In this document: positions 1-8,464 of the stretch, piece after piece
Layout: each line of letters opens with the position of its first letter
Numbering within the stretch: position 1 is the first letter of the stretch
From: an uncultured Lachnospiraceae bacterium
GTDB taxonomy: Bacteria; Bacillota; Clostridia; Lachnospirales; Lachnospiraceae
Length of the DNA: 28,441 bases
Assembly: GCA_910577765.1 (NCBI GenBank)
Contig: CAJTOV010000018.1
Coordinates: forward strand, 9,352 to 37,792
Direction of reading: 5' to 3'
The notes under the pieces: generated by a model
What the model saw: only the letters and a program-made list of their open reading frames with translations
What the model was told of the DNA's origin: nothing
Database searches by the model: none
Translations under genes and position numbers: made by a program

Positions 1-639
1 GTCTGCCCCGGCCATAATGGCGCCGATCAGAAGCATGGTCAGGGAGGTGGTGCCGCTGCTGAGGCTTCCAATGGTCTTGCTTAAGAATACCGGAAGTTCT
101 ATCTGGGTCACCATCAGTACCAGTCCGATCTCCACCGCAATGATGCAGGGATGGGTCAGGACCTTCTTCACCACCTCCCGTCTGCTGGGCGATTCGGTGT
201 AATAGGATACTCCGGCTGACCACATGACGATCCGCTGGGGGATCAGGTAGACCGCCGCATACAGAAGGCCCAGGGAACCGTAAAGCCCCTCTGCCACCGG
301 ATTGCCCAGAAAGCCGGAATTGGAACAGACGGTAGCATACTGAAGAATGGGCTTCTTGTCCTTCTCCACCCGGTTGTAGCAGGTAGCGCTGATCAGGGTG
401 CAGAACATCTGAAGCACCAGGGAGATCACCAGAACCTGGAGACACCGGAGCAGAATCTGGGCGTCGAATTCGATACAGAAGGACTGGATGATATTGCATG
501 GAAGCACCACGTCAATGATCAGATCTGTGAGACACTTTTTCCCTCCGTCGGTGATCAGGTTTTTGTGCCGCAGATACCAGCCCACCCCGATCTCCAGAAA
601 CATCATAAGCTGTAAATTCATAAGGCCTTGTAATTCCAT
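1..639 (-). CDS. AEC-family (auxin efflux carrier-like) permease, 3' end cut by window edge
   Basis: Translating the minus strand from the ATG at 637-639 gives 213 residues that stay open to the left edge, so the C-terminal part lies outside the window. The protein is a chain of hydrophobic segments and contains the motif CSNSGFLGNPVAEGLYG at about residues 106-122. This is the conserved N-S-G-F-x-G-x-P loop of AEC-family carriers, a family that includes malonate and malate permeases and plant PIN-like proteins. An AAGAGGA ribosome-binding site lies 9 bases upstream of the ATG. The family moves small organic anions across the cytoplasmic membrane; the substrate here cannot be read from the sequence. 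The gene is divergent from the ATPase gene at 834. Confidence 0.85.
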   Translation of the reverse strand, partial: MELQGLMNLQLMMFLEIGVGWYLRHKNLITDGGKKCLTDLIIDVVLPCNIIQSFCIEFDAQILLRCLQVLVISLVLQMFCTLISATCYNRVEKDKKPILQYATVCSNSGFLGNPVAEGLYGSLGLLYAAVYLIPQRIVMWSAGVSYYTESPSRREVVKKVLTHPCIIAVEIGLVLMVTQIELPVFLSKTIGSLSSGTTSLTMLLIGAIMAGAD

Positions 640-675
640 GACTGGTGTTCCTCTTTTCGTTGGTTTGCTTTGTAA

Positions 676-714
676 GCTATCCTATAGCATAGCAGAAAAA
701 GGAGAAAATGAAAA
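676..714 (-). promoter_or_regulatory. Candidate promoter with overlapping palindrome upstream of the AEC permease
   Basis: On the minus strand TTTTCA (709-714) and TATGCT (686-691) are separated by 17 bases. This is a moderate -35/-10 pair ending about 47 bases before the permease start. An 18-base palindrome with one mismatched pair (676-693) overlaps the -10 box, the usual place for a repressor operator. This is a pattern-based prediction. Confidence 0.4.
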
Positions 715-833
715 CCAACTATTTTATCTTCATAAAAACTTTTTTAAATTTCCTATTTTTTATGATTTTCCAGTAAAAACTCTTGATTTTACTTATGTTT
801 TTTGGTAATACTATATTAAAAGGAGGCGGATAC

Positions 834-2033
834 ATGATTGTCAGACCCCATTACATGAAAATATTAAAAACCTACCGGGATATCCCTCTTGTCAAAATCC
901 TGGCAGGCATCCGCCGCTGCGGAAAATCTACGATTCTGGAAATGCTGCGGGAAGACCTGCTTCAAAGCGGAACTGCTTCCGACCACATCATTCATGTGTG
1001 CTATACATCCGAGGATCTGGACGCCGGCATGACAGACCAGGAAATGTACCGGAATATCCGGAGCCGGATAACAGACAGCAGACGTTATTATCTTCTGCTG
1101 GATGAAGTCCAGGAAATTACAGGATGGGAAAAGGCTGTCAACAGTCTGCTGGAGCAGGCGAATACGGATATCTATGTTACCGGTTCCAACTCCAGGCTGA
1201 TGGCCGGGGAACTGTCCAGCTACCTGACGGGCCGGTATATTGCAATTCCGGTATTTACGTTATCCTTTAGTGAGTACCTGGATTTTAAGAAATCAGAAAA
1301 CCGCTCCCCCAGGGACCTTCTGGCCCAGTATCTCCGCATGGGCGGATTTCCCATTGTCGCCTTAAACTCCTTTGAAGAGCGGGACGCCTATCAGATTGTG
1401 GAGGGCATCTATCATTCCGTCATTACCTATGATATTACCCGGCGCCATAATATCACCAGCTATGACCTGTTCAACCGGGTGGTAAAGTACATTGTTGAAA
1501 ATGTCGGCAAGACCTTTTCTGCCAATGCCATTGCAAAATTTCTCAAAAGTGAAGGACGCTCCCTTTCGATGGAGGCTGTCTACAACTATCTGGAATGGCT
1601 GGAGAAGGCCTTTGTGATTTACCGCTGCCAGCGGTATGATCTTCAGGGGAAATCTGTGCTGAAAACCCAGGAGAAATTCTATCTTGCAGACTCCTCCCTT
1701 AAGTACTGTATCCTGGGATTCCAGCCCACCTCGGTGGCTCCAATGCTGGAGAATATCGTCTATTTTGAACTTCGCCGCAAAGGCTTTCAGGTCTGGATCG
1801 GCAAGCAGGACAGAAAAGAAATTGATTTCGTAGCAATGCGGCAGGAGGAACGGATCTATGTTCAGGTGTGCCGGAGCCTGCCGGAACAGTCTGACCGTGA
1901 AATCGGCAACCTGATGGCTATCCGGGATCATTACCCCAAATATGTGGTGACCCTGGATGACCTGGCTACCGGAAATATCAATGGCGTGAAAATCGTGCAT
2001 CTGGCAGATTTTCTGCTACAGGACCAATACTAA
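834..2033 (+). CDS. AAA ATPase with DUF4143-type C-terminal region
   Basis: A 399-residue protein. The ATG at 834 is chosen because AGGAGG sits at 821-826; a start 51 bases upstream has no ribosome-binding site. The N-terminus carries a Walker A motif (GIRRCGKSTIL, about residues 22-32) and a Walker B strand (YYLLLDEVQE, about 84-93), followed by TGSNSRLM (sensor-1-like) and a winged-helix-like middle. The C-terminus has VYFELRRKGF followed by EIDFVA and YVQV, the E-(D/E)xD-xQ arrangement of a PD-(D/E)XK-like fold seen in the DUF4143 family. These ATPases are widespread in anaerobes, often occur alone, and have no settled function. No partner gene is adjacent. I would not assign a defence role from this alone. 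Confidence 0.85.
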   Translation: MIVRPHYMKILKTYRDIPLVKILAGIRRCGKSTILEMLREDLLQSGTASDHIIHVCYTSEDLDAGMTDQEMYRNIRSRITDSRRYYLLLDEVQEITGWEKAVNSLLEQANTDIYVTGSNSRLMAGELSSYLTGRYIAIPVFTLSFSEYLDFKKSENRSPRDLLAQYLRMGGFPIVALNSFEERDAYQIVEGIYHSVITYDITRRHNITSYDLFNRVVKYIVENVGKTFSANAIAKFLKSEGRSLSMEAVYNYLEWLEKAFVIYRCQRYDLQGKSVLKTQEKFYLADSSLKYCILGFQPTSVAPMLENIVYFELRRKGFQVWIGKQDRKEIDFVAMRQEERIYVQVCRSLPEQSDREIGNLMAIRDHYPKYVVTLDDLATGNINGVKIVHLADFLLQDQY

Positions 2034-2035
2034 AA

Positions 2036-2062
2036 GGGACTGTCATTACGACAGCCCCCTTG
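2036..2062 (-). terminator. Bidirectional hairpin between convergent genes
   Basis: GGG-A-CTGTC pairs with GACAG-CCC (one bulged A, 5-base loop). Read on the minus strand the stem ends in CCC followed by TTTT, so it should terminate the alpha/beta hydrolase transcript. On the plus strand it follows directly after the ATPase stop codon. Confidence 0.65.
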
Positions 2063-2087
2063 ATCCCTCTCCCTTATCCCACATCTT

Positions 2088-2897
2088 TCAGATCCGCTTC
2101 TCCACCCAGGCCAGCACATCCTCTGCCACCTGGTCCCGGCAGTATTCGTGAAAGATCTCGTGGAACAGATTTCCATAGATCTTCATCTGCCTATCCGTGG
2201 AAGCCGCCTGACCGAAGAATCCATAGGTATCCTTCACGCTGACCAGACCGTCCTTTTCCCCGTGGAGCATAAGCACCGGATAGGCGAATTCCTTTTCCTT
2301 GTCCGCAAACCATTTCAGACCGTCCCGGAGGGCATAGCAGAGTCCGGTTGTAAAGGTTCTGGAATTGTAAGGGTCCTTGGCATACCCGGCCACCACCTCT
2401 GCCACGGAACAGAGGCCGTGTCCGGTAGTAAGGGTATTGGGAAGCTGGGTGTGGGGGTCCAGGCCTCCGGGAACTCCTGTAATCATGCCAATATTGTCGT
2501 GGGTCAGGGCGCCGCTGGTAATGATGCCCCTCAGCCGCTTGTCCGGGTACTTGACCCCGTACAGCGCCACCGTAAAGCCGCCCATACTGTGGCCCAGCAG
2601 GAACACCGGAATATCCGGGTTCTCGGCAATGGCCTGGTCCACCACCACATTGGTGTCGTCTAACAGCTCATTGAAATCGGAAAAATACGTCCGTTCCCCT
2701 TCTGACCGCCCATGGCCCCGGTGGTCAAACCGGTAGGTGCCGATCCCTGCCTGGTGGAACACTCCTGCCAGGTAATCATACCGTCCCTGATGCTCGCACA
2801 GTCCGTGGACAATCACCAGCACGGCCTTTGCCTGGTCCGGGATCTCCTTATTCAGATACAGCTTTGTGCCGTCAAATGATGAAATCATGGTTCCCAT
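2088..2897 (-). CDS. Alpha/beta hydrolase, monoacylglycerol lipase / serine aminopeptidase S33 type
   Basis: A 269-residue soluble protein with the full hydrolase layout: oxyanion loop HGLCEH at 31-36, FDHRGHGRSEG at 58-67, nucleophile elbow GHSMGG with Ser104, and probable acid and base residues Asp216 (HGEKDG) and His246 (FHEIFHE). This pattern belongs to the Hydrolase_4 group, which contains monoacylglycerol lipases and lysophospholipases. The exact ester substrate cannot be read from the sequence. A TAAGGAGGA ribosome-binding site precedes the ATG at 2895-2897. There is no signal peptide, so it is probably cytoplasmic. A 46-codon gene lies 83 bases upstream on the same strand and may be co-transcribed. 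Confidence 0.9.
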   Translation of the reverse strand: MGTMISSFDGTKLYLNKEIPDQAKAVLVIVHGLCEHQGRYDYLAGVFHQAGIGTYRFDHRGHGRSEGERTYFSDFNELLDDTNVVVDQAIAENPDIPVFLLGHSMGGFTVALYGVKYPDKRLRGIITSGALTHDNIGMITGVPGGLDPHTQLPNTLTTGHGLCSVAEVVAGYAKDPYNSRTFTTGLCYALRDGLKWFADKEKEFAYPVLMLHGEKDGLVSVKDTYGFFGQAASTDRQMKIYGNLFHEIFHEYCRDQVAEDVLAWVEKRI

Positions 2898-2980
2898 GTG
2901 TAATTCCTCCTTACTGGTTTCTATAAAAGCTCAGCGCTCTGAAAGAATCATACCACTAAAGCAGTTATAAGCGATCTCTG

Positions 2981-3121
2981 CTACTTCGCCTTCTCTAAAT
3001 TTTCTTTCCTTAATTCCGCAATTTTTCTTTTTGCTTCCTCCAGATCCTTACAACTGTCAACAATCATTTGAATCATTTGCAGAATTCCATCATATTGTCG
3101 ATCTGTCATAACCTCTACCAT
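2981..3121 (-). CDS. Small protein (46 aa), paralogue of the gene at 22485-22631
   Basis: The minus strand encodes a 46-residue peptide beginning MVEVMTDRQYDGILQMIQMI and ending in NLEKAK. It has a hydrophobic heptad-like first half and a highly charged, probably coiled-coil second half (DLEEAKRKIAELRKE). GGAGGAAAGGAT stands directly before the ATG, and a TATAAT box lies at 3171-3176. The same ribosome-binding site, start context and M-V-E-V-M-T-D opening recur in the second copy near 22.6 kb, which argues strongly for a real gene. No function is known to me. A helical coiled-coil partner protein would fit the composition, but that is only inference. Confidence 0.7.
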   Translation of the reverse strand: MVEVMTDRQYDGILQMIQMIVDSCKDLEEAKRKIAELRKENLEKAK

Positions 3122-3238
3122 ATCCTTTCCTCCGATTTTTCATAACCTTGCTGCCCTATCTTTTAATCCTATTATAATCTATTTGTCTGGATAAGGAAAG
3201 AAAAACATTCTTCCTTCCACGACCTACGTTTGTTATAA

Positions 3239-3313
3239 GTTAAAGTTCAAGTAGATGCCCCCCGTGAACTTTAACAGCATATTTATTGAAATCAGGTCGA
3301 TGGTTGGTATAAT
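3239..3313 (+). promoter_or_regulatory. Promoter with upstream 11-bp inverted repeat for the permease gene
   Basis: TTGAAA (3286-3291) and TATAAT (3308-3313) are 16 bases apart, a strong vegetative promoter facing the permease at 3428 and leaving a leader of about 105 bases. Just upstream, GTTAAAGTTCA (3239-3249) and TGAACTTTAAC (3265-3275) form a perfect 11-base inverted repeat around a 15-base loop. Its position 10 bases before the -35 box suits an activator or repressor site. I see no other gene between 3122 and 3427. Confidence 0.6.
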
Positions 3314-3427
3314 TGACCATAAGATTCAACGTGCCGGACATTGGGAATCGACTCATACCCGCGCCATTGGCCAGGTGCGGTGAGACTCCAAGAATCTATT
3401 ACACATGAATGAATGGAGGAAGAAAGT

Positions 3428-4822
3428 TTGGAATATGTCATTGGAATCTTGCTGATTTTAACCTTTTTCGGTCTGGGCTACTACTGTGTCAGGGGATATA
3501 ACCTGATGATCGGGTTTCTGCTGATCACCCTGGTCTGGACCATACTCCCCCTGGCAGGTACCCTGTTTGTCAGTGAAGCATTTCTCGTTGCCAACCCGGT
3601 CTTACAGTTTGGCGGGGATTCGGAGAACAGACTGGTGTCTGTGCTCAATGCCATCTACCAGTCCGCTCCCGAAGGATGGGGCTCCACACTGGTAAACGTA
3701 TGCTGGGGAGCCTGGTTCGGCCGGGTCCTGATGGATACGGGGATTGCCTCCACCATTATCCGCAAGACCGTGGAGCTGGGCGGTGACCGTCCCATCATCA
3801 CCATCGCACTGCTGGATATTGTGACCGGGATCATTTTCACGGCCATGATGGGCGCTGGCCCGGTAATCGCCATCGGCGTCATCGTGCTGCCCATTCTTAT
3901 GTCCCTTGGGATTCCCAAGGCTATTGCCATGTTTACGTTTATGTCCAGTGTCTCTGCCGGCATGTATTTAAATCCGGTGCTTCACGGACAGCTCAGGGCC
4001 TTTGTGGTGGCTTCTGACCAGATGCCGGAATTCAGCCTGGGCTGGTTTGCTTCCCACTTCGGATACTATGCCTTTGCCATTACCCTGGTGGTCAGCATCC
4101 TGCTGACCGCGGTCTTCCTTAAGAAAAAGGGCGCCAGCCACGCCTGGGCCGCCCAGAGCCGCGGCGTCCAGCAGCCCCAGAAGGATGCCCCACTGTATAC
4201 GCTGATCCTTCCCATCGTGCCGGTGGCGCTGAAAATCGGCCTGGACTTTTCCGTAATCGGCGGCTTCGTCATTGCAGGATTTGCAGCACTGTTCCTATGT
4301 GGCCGGATGAAGGGAAAGTTCACGGAGAACTGCCAGCTGGTCAACAAGCTGTACTATGACGGTGTGGTGGATACGGCTGCCCTGATCGGGTTCTTGCTGA
4401 CCCTGCCCATGTTCAATAAGGTGGCATCCTATGCGGCTCCCTATTTTAAGGCGGTTATCGGCAATCTTCTGCCTACCAGCGAGCTGGTGCTGTGCATGCT
4501 GTTTGCGGTGCTGGTGATTACGGCCTTTTTCCGCGGACCCCTGACCCTATTCGGTTGCGGCGCCGCTACCCTGGGGGTGCTGTCCAATGTGGGAAGTTTC
4601 TCGGTTCCCTTCTTGTTTACGCTTTTCTGCATACCGGCAACCACTGTCAATGTAGGCTCCTGCATCACCCAGAGCTGGATTGCCTGGGGTCTGGCCTATA
4701 CCAAGGTAGACTCCAAAGACTTTTTAAAAATGTCCATTCCCTTTGCCTACATAACCAGCATTCTGCTGTACATTGTGTGCGCAGTTACCATGACCGGGCT
4801 GGGGCCGGAATGGTTCCTTTGA
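3428..4822 (+). CDS. Ion-transporter-superfamily permease (GntP/citrate-permease-like)
   Basis: A membrane protein of about 464 residues with roughly a dozen hydrophobic segments. I place the start at the TTG at 3428 because GGAGGA occupies 3415-3420, seven bases upstream. The in-frame ATG at 3413 overlaps that ribosome-binding site and has none of its own. The run GAWFGRVLMDTGIASTIIRK followed by a membrane segment with MGAGPVIAIGVIVLPILMSL resembles the GntP and citrate-transporter branches of the IT superfamily, whose members are secondary importers of gluconate, citrate or other organic acids with cations. The substrate is unknown. The gene has its own promoter at 3286-3313 and ends at a strong hairpin at 4868. 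Confidence 0.7.
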   Translation: MEYVIGILLILTFFGLGYYCVRGYNLMIGFLLITLVWTILPLAGTLFVSEAFLVANPVLQFGGDSENRLVSVLNAIYQSAPEGWGSTLVNVCWGAWFGRVLMDTGIASTIIRKTVELGGDRPIITIALLDIVTGIIFTAMMGAGPVIAIGVIVLPILMSLGIPKAIAMFTFMSSVSAGMYLNPVLHGQLRAFVVASDQMPEFSLGWFASHFGYYAFAITLVVSILLTAVFLKKKGASHAWAAQSRGVQQPQKDAPLYTLILPIVPVALKIGLDFSVIGGFVIAGFAALFLCGRMKGKFTENCQLVNKLYYDGVVDTAALIGFLLTLPMFNKVASYAAPYFKAVIGNLLPTSELVLCMLFAVLVITAFFRGPLTLFGCGAATLGVLSNVGSFSVPFLFTLFCIPATTVNVGSCITQSWIAWGLAYTKVDSKDFLKMSIPFAYITSILLYIVCAVTMTGLGPEWFL

Positions 4823-4867
4823 CCGGAGCAGCCAGGTGACAGGATCATAAAGCAGTTTCCTTCATAA

Positions 4868-4909
4868 GCAGGAGGCTGTTGCAAAATTCATTTTGCAGCA
4901 GCCTCCTGC
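4868..4909. terminator. Long hairpin between convergent permease and MFS genes
   Basis: GCAGGAGGCTGTTGCAAAAT pairs almost perfectly with ATTTTGCAGCAGCCTCCTGC across a 2-base loop; the single imperfect position is a G-T wobble on one strand. Neither side has a U-tract, but the location between convergent genes fits a bidirectional terminator. The CTGTTGCAAAA sequence superficially recalls IS6-family ends; I see no transposase. Confidence 0.6.
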
Positions 4910-5012
4910 TGAACGGTCACCGGAACTGCCTTTGCCTATTCCGGTACCTTCTTCTTAAATATATAGTCTGTTCCTATAGGCTGTTATTCCCCCATATTAT
5001 AGGTGGTCTCTG

Positions 5013-5054
5013 CTACCTCGCCCTTTCTAAATTTCTTCTCTTTTGTATTTCTAC
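5013..5054 (-). pseudogene. Degenerate 3' end of the small-protein family
   Basis: The minus strand encodes VEIQKRRNLERAR and a TAG stop, preceded in frame by another stop. The DNA from about 5003 to 5050 closely matches the 3' end of the 46-aa gene at 2981-3121, including the shared stop region (GCGAGGTAGCAGAGA against GCGAAGTAGCAGAGA) and the shared AATTTAGA. There is no start codon or N-terminal half, so it is read as a remnant of a third copy, truncated just after the MFS gene. Confidence 0.5.
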
Positions 5055-5071
5055 CTACTTTTAGCTCCTTT

Positions 5072-6304
5072 TTAACTGGCCTTAGGCGCCCGGATCAGCA
5101 CATTGCAGACCATAGCTGCCACAGCCGCTCCGATCATGGCCATGAAGGTGCTTAGGAAGGAACCGCTCCTGTCGTAGAGCATCCCTGCTATGGTGCTTCC
5201 GAAGGAGGACACCAGCAGGTTCATATTGATGATGGAGAAGTTCACCGGGTAGTTCTTACTGCCCCAGTAGGCCCGGATCACCGCGGAGTTCATGGGGTTC
5301 ACACCGCCGTAGGAGAAACCGGTACAGATAAATCCCACAATGATCAGGGTAAAACTCCGGGAGCTTAAGGCCAGGATGATCACACTGACGGATACTATAA
5401 AGGATAAGGTAATCAGGGTCATGGTCACCATGCGGCCTGCCTTGTCAAAGAGACCCCCGAAGAACAGACGGCCAAAGCCGTTGCAGATGGAGATCAGGCC
5501 TACCACTGTGGCTATGGTACCCAGATCCACCTCCGGGCCCACCTCCCTGGCCACTCCGCTGGCCTGGGAGATCAGGGCCAGACCGGCGGCGCTGAGGAGC
5601 ACGGCCCAGGCAAAGTACAGCCAGAAGGAAGGATTCTTCACCATTTCCACCGGTGTGGCCTCAATGCCTACGGCCTTCTTCTTCCCGCCTGCGGCCTTGT
5701 CGGTCTTTATCCCGGCCAGATCCTCCTGGGTGGGCTTCACAAAGAAGAAACCGCAGACCGCAATCACTGCCAGAAGCAGGATACCGAACATGAGAAAAGT
5801 ATTGCGCCAGGCATCTACCCCTTCCCCGGAGGGGGTCACGGCCTGGTACACCTTGCCTACCAGAAAGCTGCTGAAGCCGAATCCGAACAAAAGGATGCCG
5901 GACACCATGCCCTGCTTGTCCGGGAACCAGCCCAGCATGGTACTCATGACCGCATTGTACACCAGGCCGGAGGCAAATCCGCAGAAGACACCGTAGCCCA
6001 GATACAGAACCGAGGTGCTGTTGGCCTTAGATGCGATGAAAAAGCCCAGGAAGAACAGCACTGCCGAAGCCCACACGCACAGCTTCACATTCACCTTGCC
6101 GTTAAGCAGTCCTCCTACAAATCCCCCTACACAGAAAAATCCCATACAGATGGTAAAGGTCAGGCTTAACTGGGCCTTGGTCCACTCTGTAAAATATGCC
6201 GCAACCGGAGACGAGATCACGCTCCATGCGTAAACCAGACCTGCCAGCAGCAGCACGATCACGCCTACTACCGCATAGGTCCAGCGGTTCATCTTCTTAT
6301 TCAT
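5072..6304 (-). CDS. MFS transporter, OFA (oxalate/formate antiporter) type
   Basis: A 410-residue protein beginning MNKKMNRWTYAVVGVIVLLL, with about 12 membrane segments in two bundles and a charged central loop (PTQEDLAGIKTDKAAGGKKK). The N-terminal AGLVYAWSV segment and the GFSYGGVNP segment are typical of the OFA family, which exchanges or imports small monocarboxylates and dicarboxylates. The ATG at 6304 is preferred to a GTG four codons upstream because GGAGG lies five bases before it. The gene follows the etfA end on the same strand, with a double hairpin between them, so it may be read independently or by leakage from the 2-hydroxyacid operon. Uptake or export of that pathway's acids is a reasonable inference. 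Confidence 0.8.
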   Translation of the reverse strand: MNKKMNRWTYAVVGVIVLLLAGLVYAWSVISSPVAAYFTEWTKAQLSLTFTICMGFFCVGGFVGGLLNGKVNVKLCVWASAVLFFLGFFIASKANSTSVLYLGYGVFCGFASGLVYNAVMSTMLGWFPDKQGMVSGILLFGFGFSSFLVGKVYQAVTPSGEGVDAWRNTFLMFGILLLAVIAVCGFFFVKPTQEDLAGIKTDKAAGGKKKAVGIEATPVEMVKNPSFWLYFAWAVLLSAAGLALISQASGVAREVGPEVDLGTIATVVGLISICNGFGRLFFGGLFDKAGRMVTMTLITLSFIVSVSVIILALSSRSFTLIIVGFICTGFSYGGVNPMNSAVIRAYWGSKNYPVNFSIINMNLLVSSFGSTIAGMLYDRSGSFLSTFMAMIGAAVAAMVCNVLIRAPKAS

Positions 6305-6330
6305 AAGTACCTCCACTCTTAAACGCAGTG

Positions 6331-6415
6331 AAAAACCGTCACAAAATGCGGCGGTTTTTCCTGATACACCGTCCGGCCCAGGGGGCCTGCCGCTTTGCAG
6401 AAAGCTCCCTGGGCC
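6331..6415 (-). terminator. Double hairpin ending the dehydratase-ETF operon
   Basis: Reading the minus strand, GGCCCAGGG (6407-6415) pairs with CCCTGGGCC (6375-6383). This is followed by AAAAACCG (6352-6359) pairing with CGGTTTTT (6331-6338), which ends in a run of five T. The second hairpin has all the features of an intrinsic terminator; the first may act as an RNA 3'-end stabiliser. Together they fill the gap between etfA and the MFS gene. Confidence 0.75.
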
Positions 6416-6433
6416 GTATCATTTCTATTGGGT

Positions 6434-7543
6434 TTACTTTGCCTCTCTGGCTGCCTTTACGGCCTCAATCATCAGCGGAACCACGGTGAACAGGTCCCCT
6501 ACAATGCCGTAATCCGCGCACTCGAAGATGGGAGCGGTCTCATTGTTGTCCACGGCAATGATCAGCTCGGAATCCTGCATACCGGCCTTGTGCTGGATGG
6601 CTCCGGAAATACCAAGGGCCACATAGATCCTGGGATGGACCGTCTTGCCGGTCTGGCCTACCTGATGGTCGGAGGTGATCCAGCCTGCGTCGGTGACGGC
6701 ACGGGATGCGCCTACCACGCCGCCGCCCAGGGCTTCTGCCAGCTCTTCTGCCAGCTGAATTCCCTTGTCCGGGTCCTTGCTGATGCCCCGGCCTACGGAT
6801 ACCACAATGTCGGCGCCGATTAAGTCAACCAGCTTCCTGGTTTCCTTCACCACTTCCAGAACCCTGGTCTTCAATGCTGCCCCATCCAGCTTCACCGCTG
6901 CCTTCTCGATCTCGCAGGCATCTGCCTTTGCCTGGTCAAATTCCGCCTTTTTCATGACCCCGGGACGGACCGTGGACATACAGGGACGGAACCTGGGGCA
7001 GATGATGGTAGCCATTAAGTGGCCGCCAAATGCGGGACGGGTCATTTTCAGATTGGTGTCTTCCATCCTGAATTTTACGGAATCCACGTCAATGGTGGAG
7101 GACTCCCGCAGAAACTGGACGTACCTGTCCATGTCAATGTCCAGATGGGTACAGTCGGCAGTAAGGCCCGTGTGGAGTCTTGCCGCCACACGGGGGCCTA
7201 AGTCACGGCCGATGTTGGAAGCACCCATTAACAGAACCTCCGGCTTCCTCTCCATCACCACGTCGCAGATCACGTGGCAGTAAGCGTCAGTGGTGTACAC
7301 GGCAAGGGCCGGGTCCTCACACACGATCATCTTGTCCGCACCGTAGCCGCCAAGCTCCCTGGCGGCTTCCCCCATGCCTTCGCCTCCAAGGAGAATGCCC
7401 ACCAGCTTCGAGCCCCGCTGGTCCGCCAGCTTCCGGCCCTCGCTGACCAGCTCGAAATCCGTATTCATAAGCCTGCCTTCCCGCTGCTCACAGAATACCC
7501 AGATATCACGGAATTCATGAATTTCAGCACTGTTAAAAGCCAT
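6434..7543 (-). CDS. etfA: Electron transfer flavoprotein alpha subunit
   Basis: A protein of 369 residues from MAFNSAEIHEFRD. The C-terminal FAD domain shows the EtfA signature: VSVGRGISKDPDKG, then SDHQVGQTGKTVHPRIY and ALGISGAIQHKAGMQDSE, ending in IIAVDNNETAPIFECADYG. It would pair with EtfB just upstream and pass electrons to or from the acyl-CoA dehydrogenase. In related anaerobes such ETFs bifurcate electrons between enoyl-CoA and ferredoxin; whether this one does is inference. Start choice is uncertain: an ATG 12 codons upstream (7579) has AGGAGG at 9 bases, while 7543 has AAGGA at 7 bases and matches the usual N-terminus of the family. It is the last gene of the operon, followed by a double hairpin. 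Confidence 0.93.
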   Translation of the reverse strand: MAFNSAEIHEFRDIWVFCEQREGRLMNTDFELVSEGRKLADQRGSKLVGILLGGEGMGEAARELGGYGADKMIVCEDPALAVYTTDAYCHVICDVVMERKPEVLLMGASNIGRDLGPRVAARLHTGLTADCTHLDIDMDRYVQFLRESSTIDVDSVKFRMEDTNLKMTRPAFGGHLMATIICPRFRPCMSTVRPGVMKKAEFDQAKADACEIEKAAVKLDGAALKTRVLEVVKETRKLVDLIGADIVVSVGRGISKDPDKGIQLAEELAEALGGGVVGASRAVTDAGWITSDHQVGQTGKTVHPRIYVALGISGAIQHKAGMQDSELIIAVDNNETAPIFECADYGIVGDLFTVVPLMIEAVKAAREAK

Positions 7544-7626
7544 ATTCTTGTCCTTTCTTATTCCATAATTATCAAGCATTTCCGGAAGCCTCCTGTCACG
7601 GTCTCCCGGAAACTGTTCTGGTAGTT

Positions 7627-8427
7627 TCAGATCACATGCTTCCTGGCAAGCTGCCCTACCAGCTCTGCCACCGCCTCTTCTGCCGTCCCGCCAAGCATCT
7701 GTCCGGCCCCCTTCTGAGGCGGGGTAAAGGACCGGAAAATATTGGTGGGCGAGCCCTTCAGCCCGATGGTGGTGGGGTCAATCAGGGGCTCATCCTTTAA
7801 TGCATTGTAATCCAGAACCGTCATCGGCTTGTCATAGCATTCCAGAATTCCTTTGATGGTCATATAGCGGGCATGGTTTAATTCCTTGACGCAGGTAACC
7901 AGGCAGGGAGTCTGTACCTCCACGGTCATATAGCCGTCCTCCAGAAGCCGTTTCACCCTTAAGGTATTGCCCTCCTTCCGGATATCCGCTGCATAAGTCA
8001 CCTGGGGAATCTGCAATTTCTCCGCGATCTGGGGCCCCACCTGGGCGGTGTCCCCGTCGATGGCCTGACGCCCGCAGAAGATCACATCCTCTTCCCCAAG
8101 GCCCAGATGATGCAGGGCCCCGGCGATGATCTGGGAAGTGGCAAATGTATCCGATCCCCCAAACTCCCGCCCGGAGATCAGCACTCCGTCGTCTGCCCCC
8201 ATGGCAATCAGCTCCCGCAGCATGCCCTCTGCCGGCGGCGGGCCCATGGTCACGGCGGTCACCTGGCAGCCGAAAGTATCTTTCAGTTCCAGGGCTGCCT
8301 CCATGGCAGCCAGGTCATCCGGGTTGATGATGGTCTCCATGGATGCACGGTCCAGGGTGCCGTCCTCCTTGACGGCAACCCTTCCCGATGTATCCGGAAC
8401 CTGTTTTACGCAAACAAATATTCTCAT
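7627..8427 (-). CDS. etfB: Electron transfer flavoprotein beta subunit
   Basis: A 266-residue protein beginning MRIFVCVKQVPDT, the standard EtfB N-terminus. The ATG three codons earlier (8436) directly abuts GAGGAG, so 8427, with nine-base spacing, is preferred. Further family marks are the AMP-binding region AVTMGPPPAEGMLRELIAMG, the CGRQAIDGDTAQVGPQIAE loop and VTCVKELNHARYMTIKGI. It forms a heterodimer with EtfA (83 bases downstream) carrying flavin and serves the acyl-CoA dehydrogenase encoded 102 bases upstream. The shared strand, close spacing and gene order match acdB-etfB-etfA modules of reductive amino-acid fermentation. Confidence 0.93.
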   Translation of the reverse strand: MRIFVCVKQVPDTSGRVAVKEDGTLDRASMETIINPDDLAAMEAALELKDTFGCQVTAVTMGPPPAEGMLRELIAMGADDGVLISGREFGGSDTFATSQIIAGALHHLGLGEEDVIFCGRQAIDGDTAQVGPQIAEKLQIPQVTYAADIRKEGNTLRVKRLLEDGYMTVEVQTPCLVTCVKELNHARYMTIKGILECYDKPMTVLDYNALKDEPLIDPTTIGLKGSPTNIFRSFTPPQKGAGQMLGGTAEEAVAELVGQLARKHVI

Positions 8428-8464
8428 TCTTCTCATCTCCTCTTATCCATACTTTCCTGATACC

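Noticed and set aside
834..3121. ATPase plus hydrolase plus small gene as a defence island
   Set aside because: The genes are convergent, separated by a terminator, and belong to broad families with no recognised defence partners beside them.
4868..4909. CTGTTGCAAAAT inverted ends resembling IS6-family terminal repeats
   Set aside because: The arms are only 2 bases apart, there is no transposase or target duplication, and the position between convergent genes suits a terminator.
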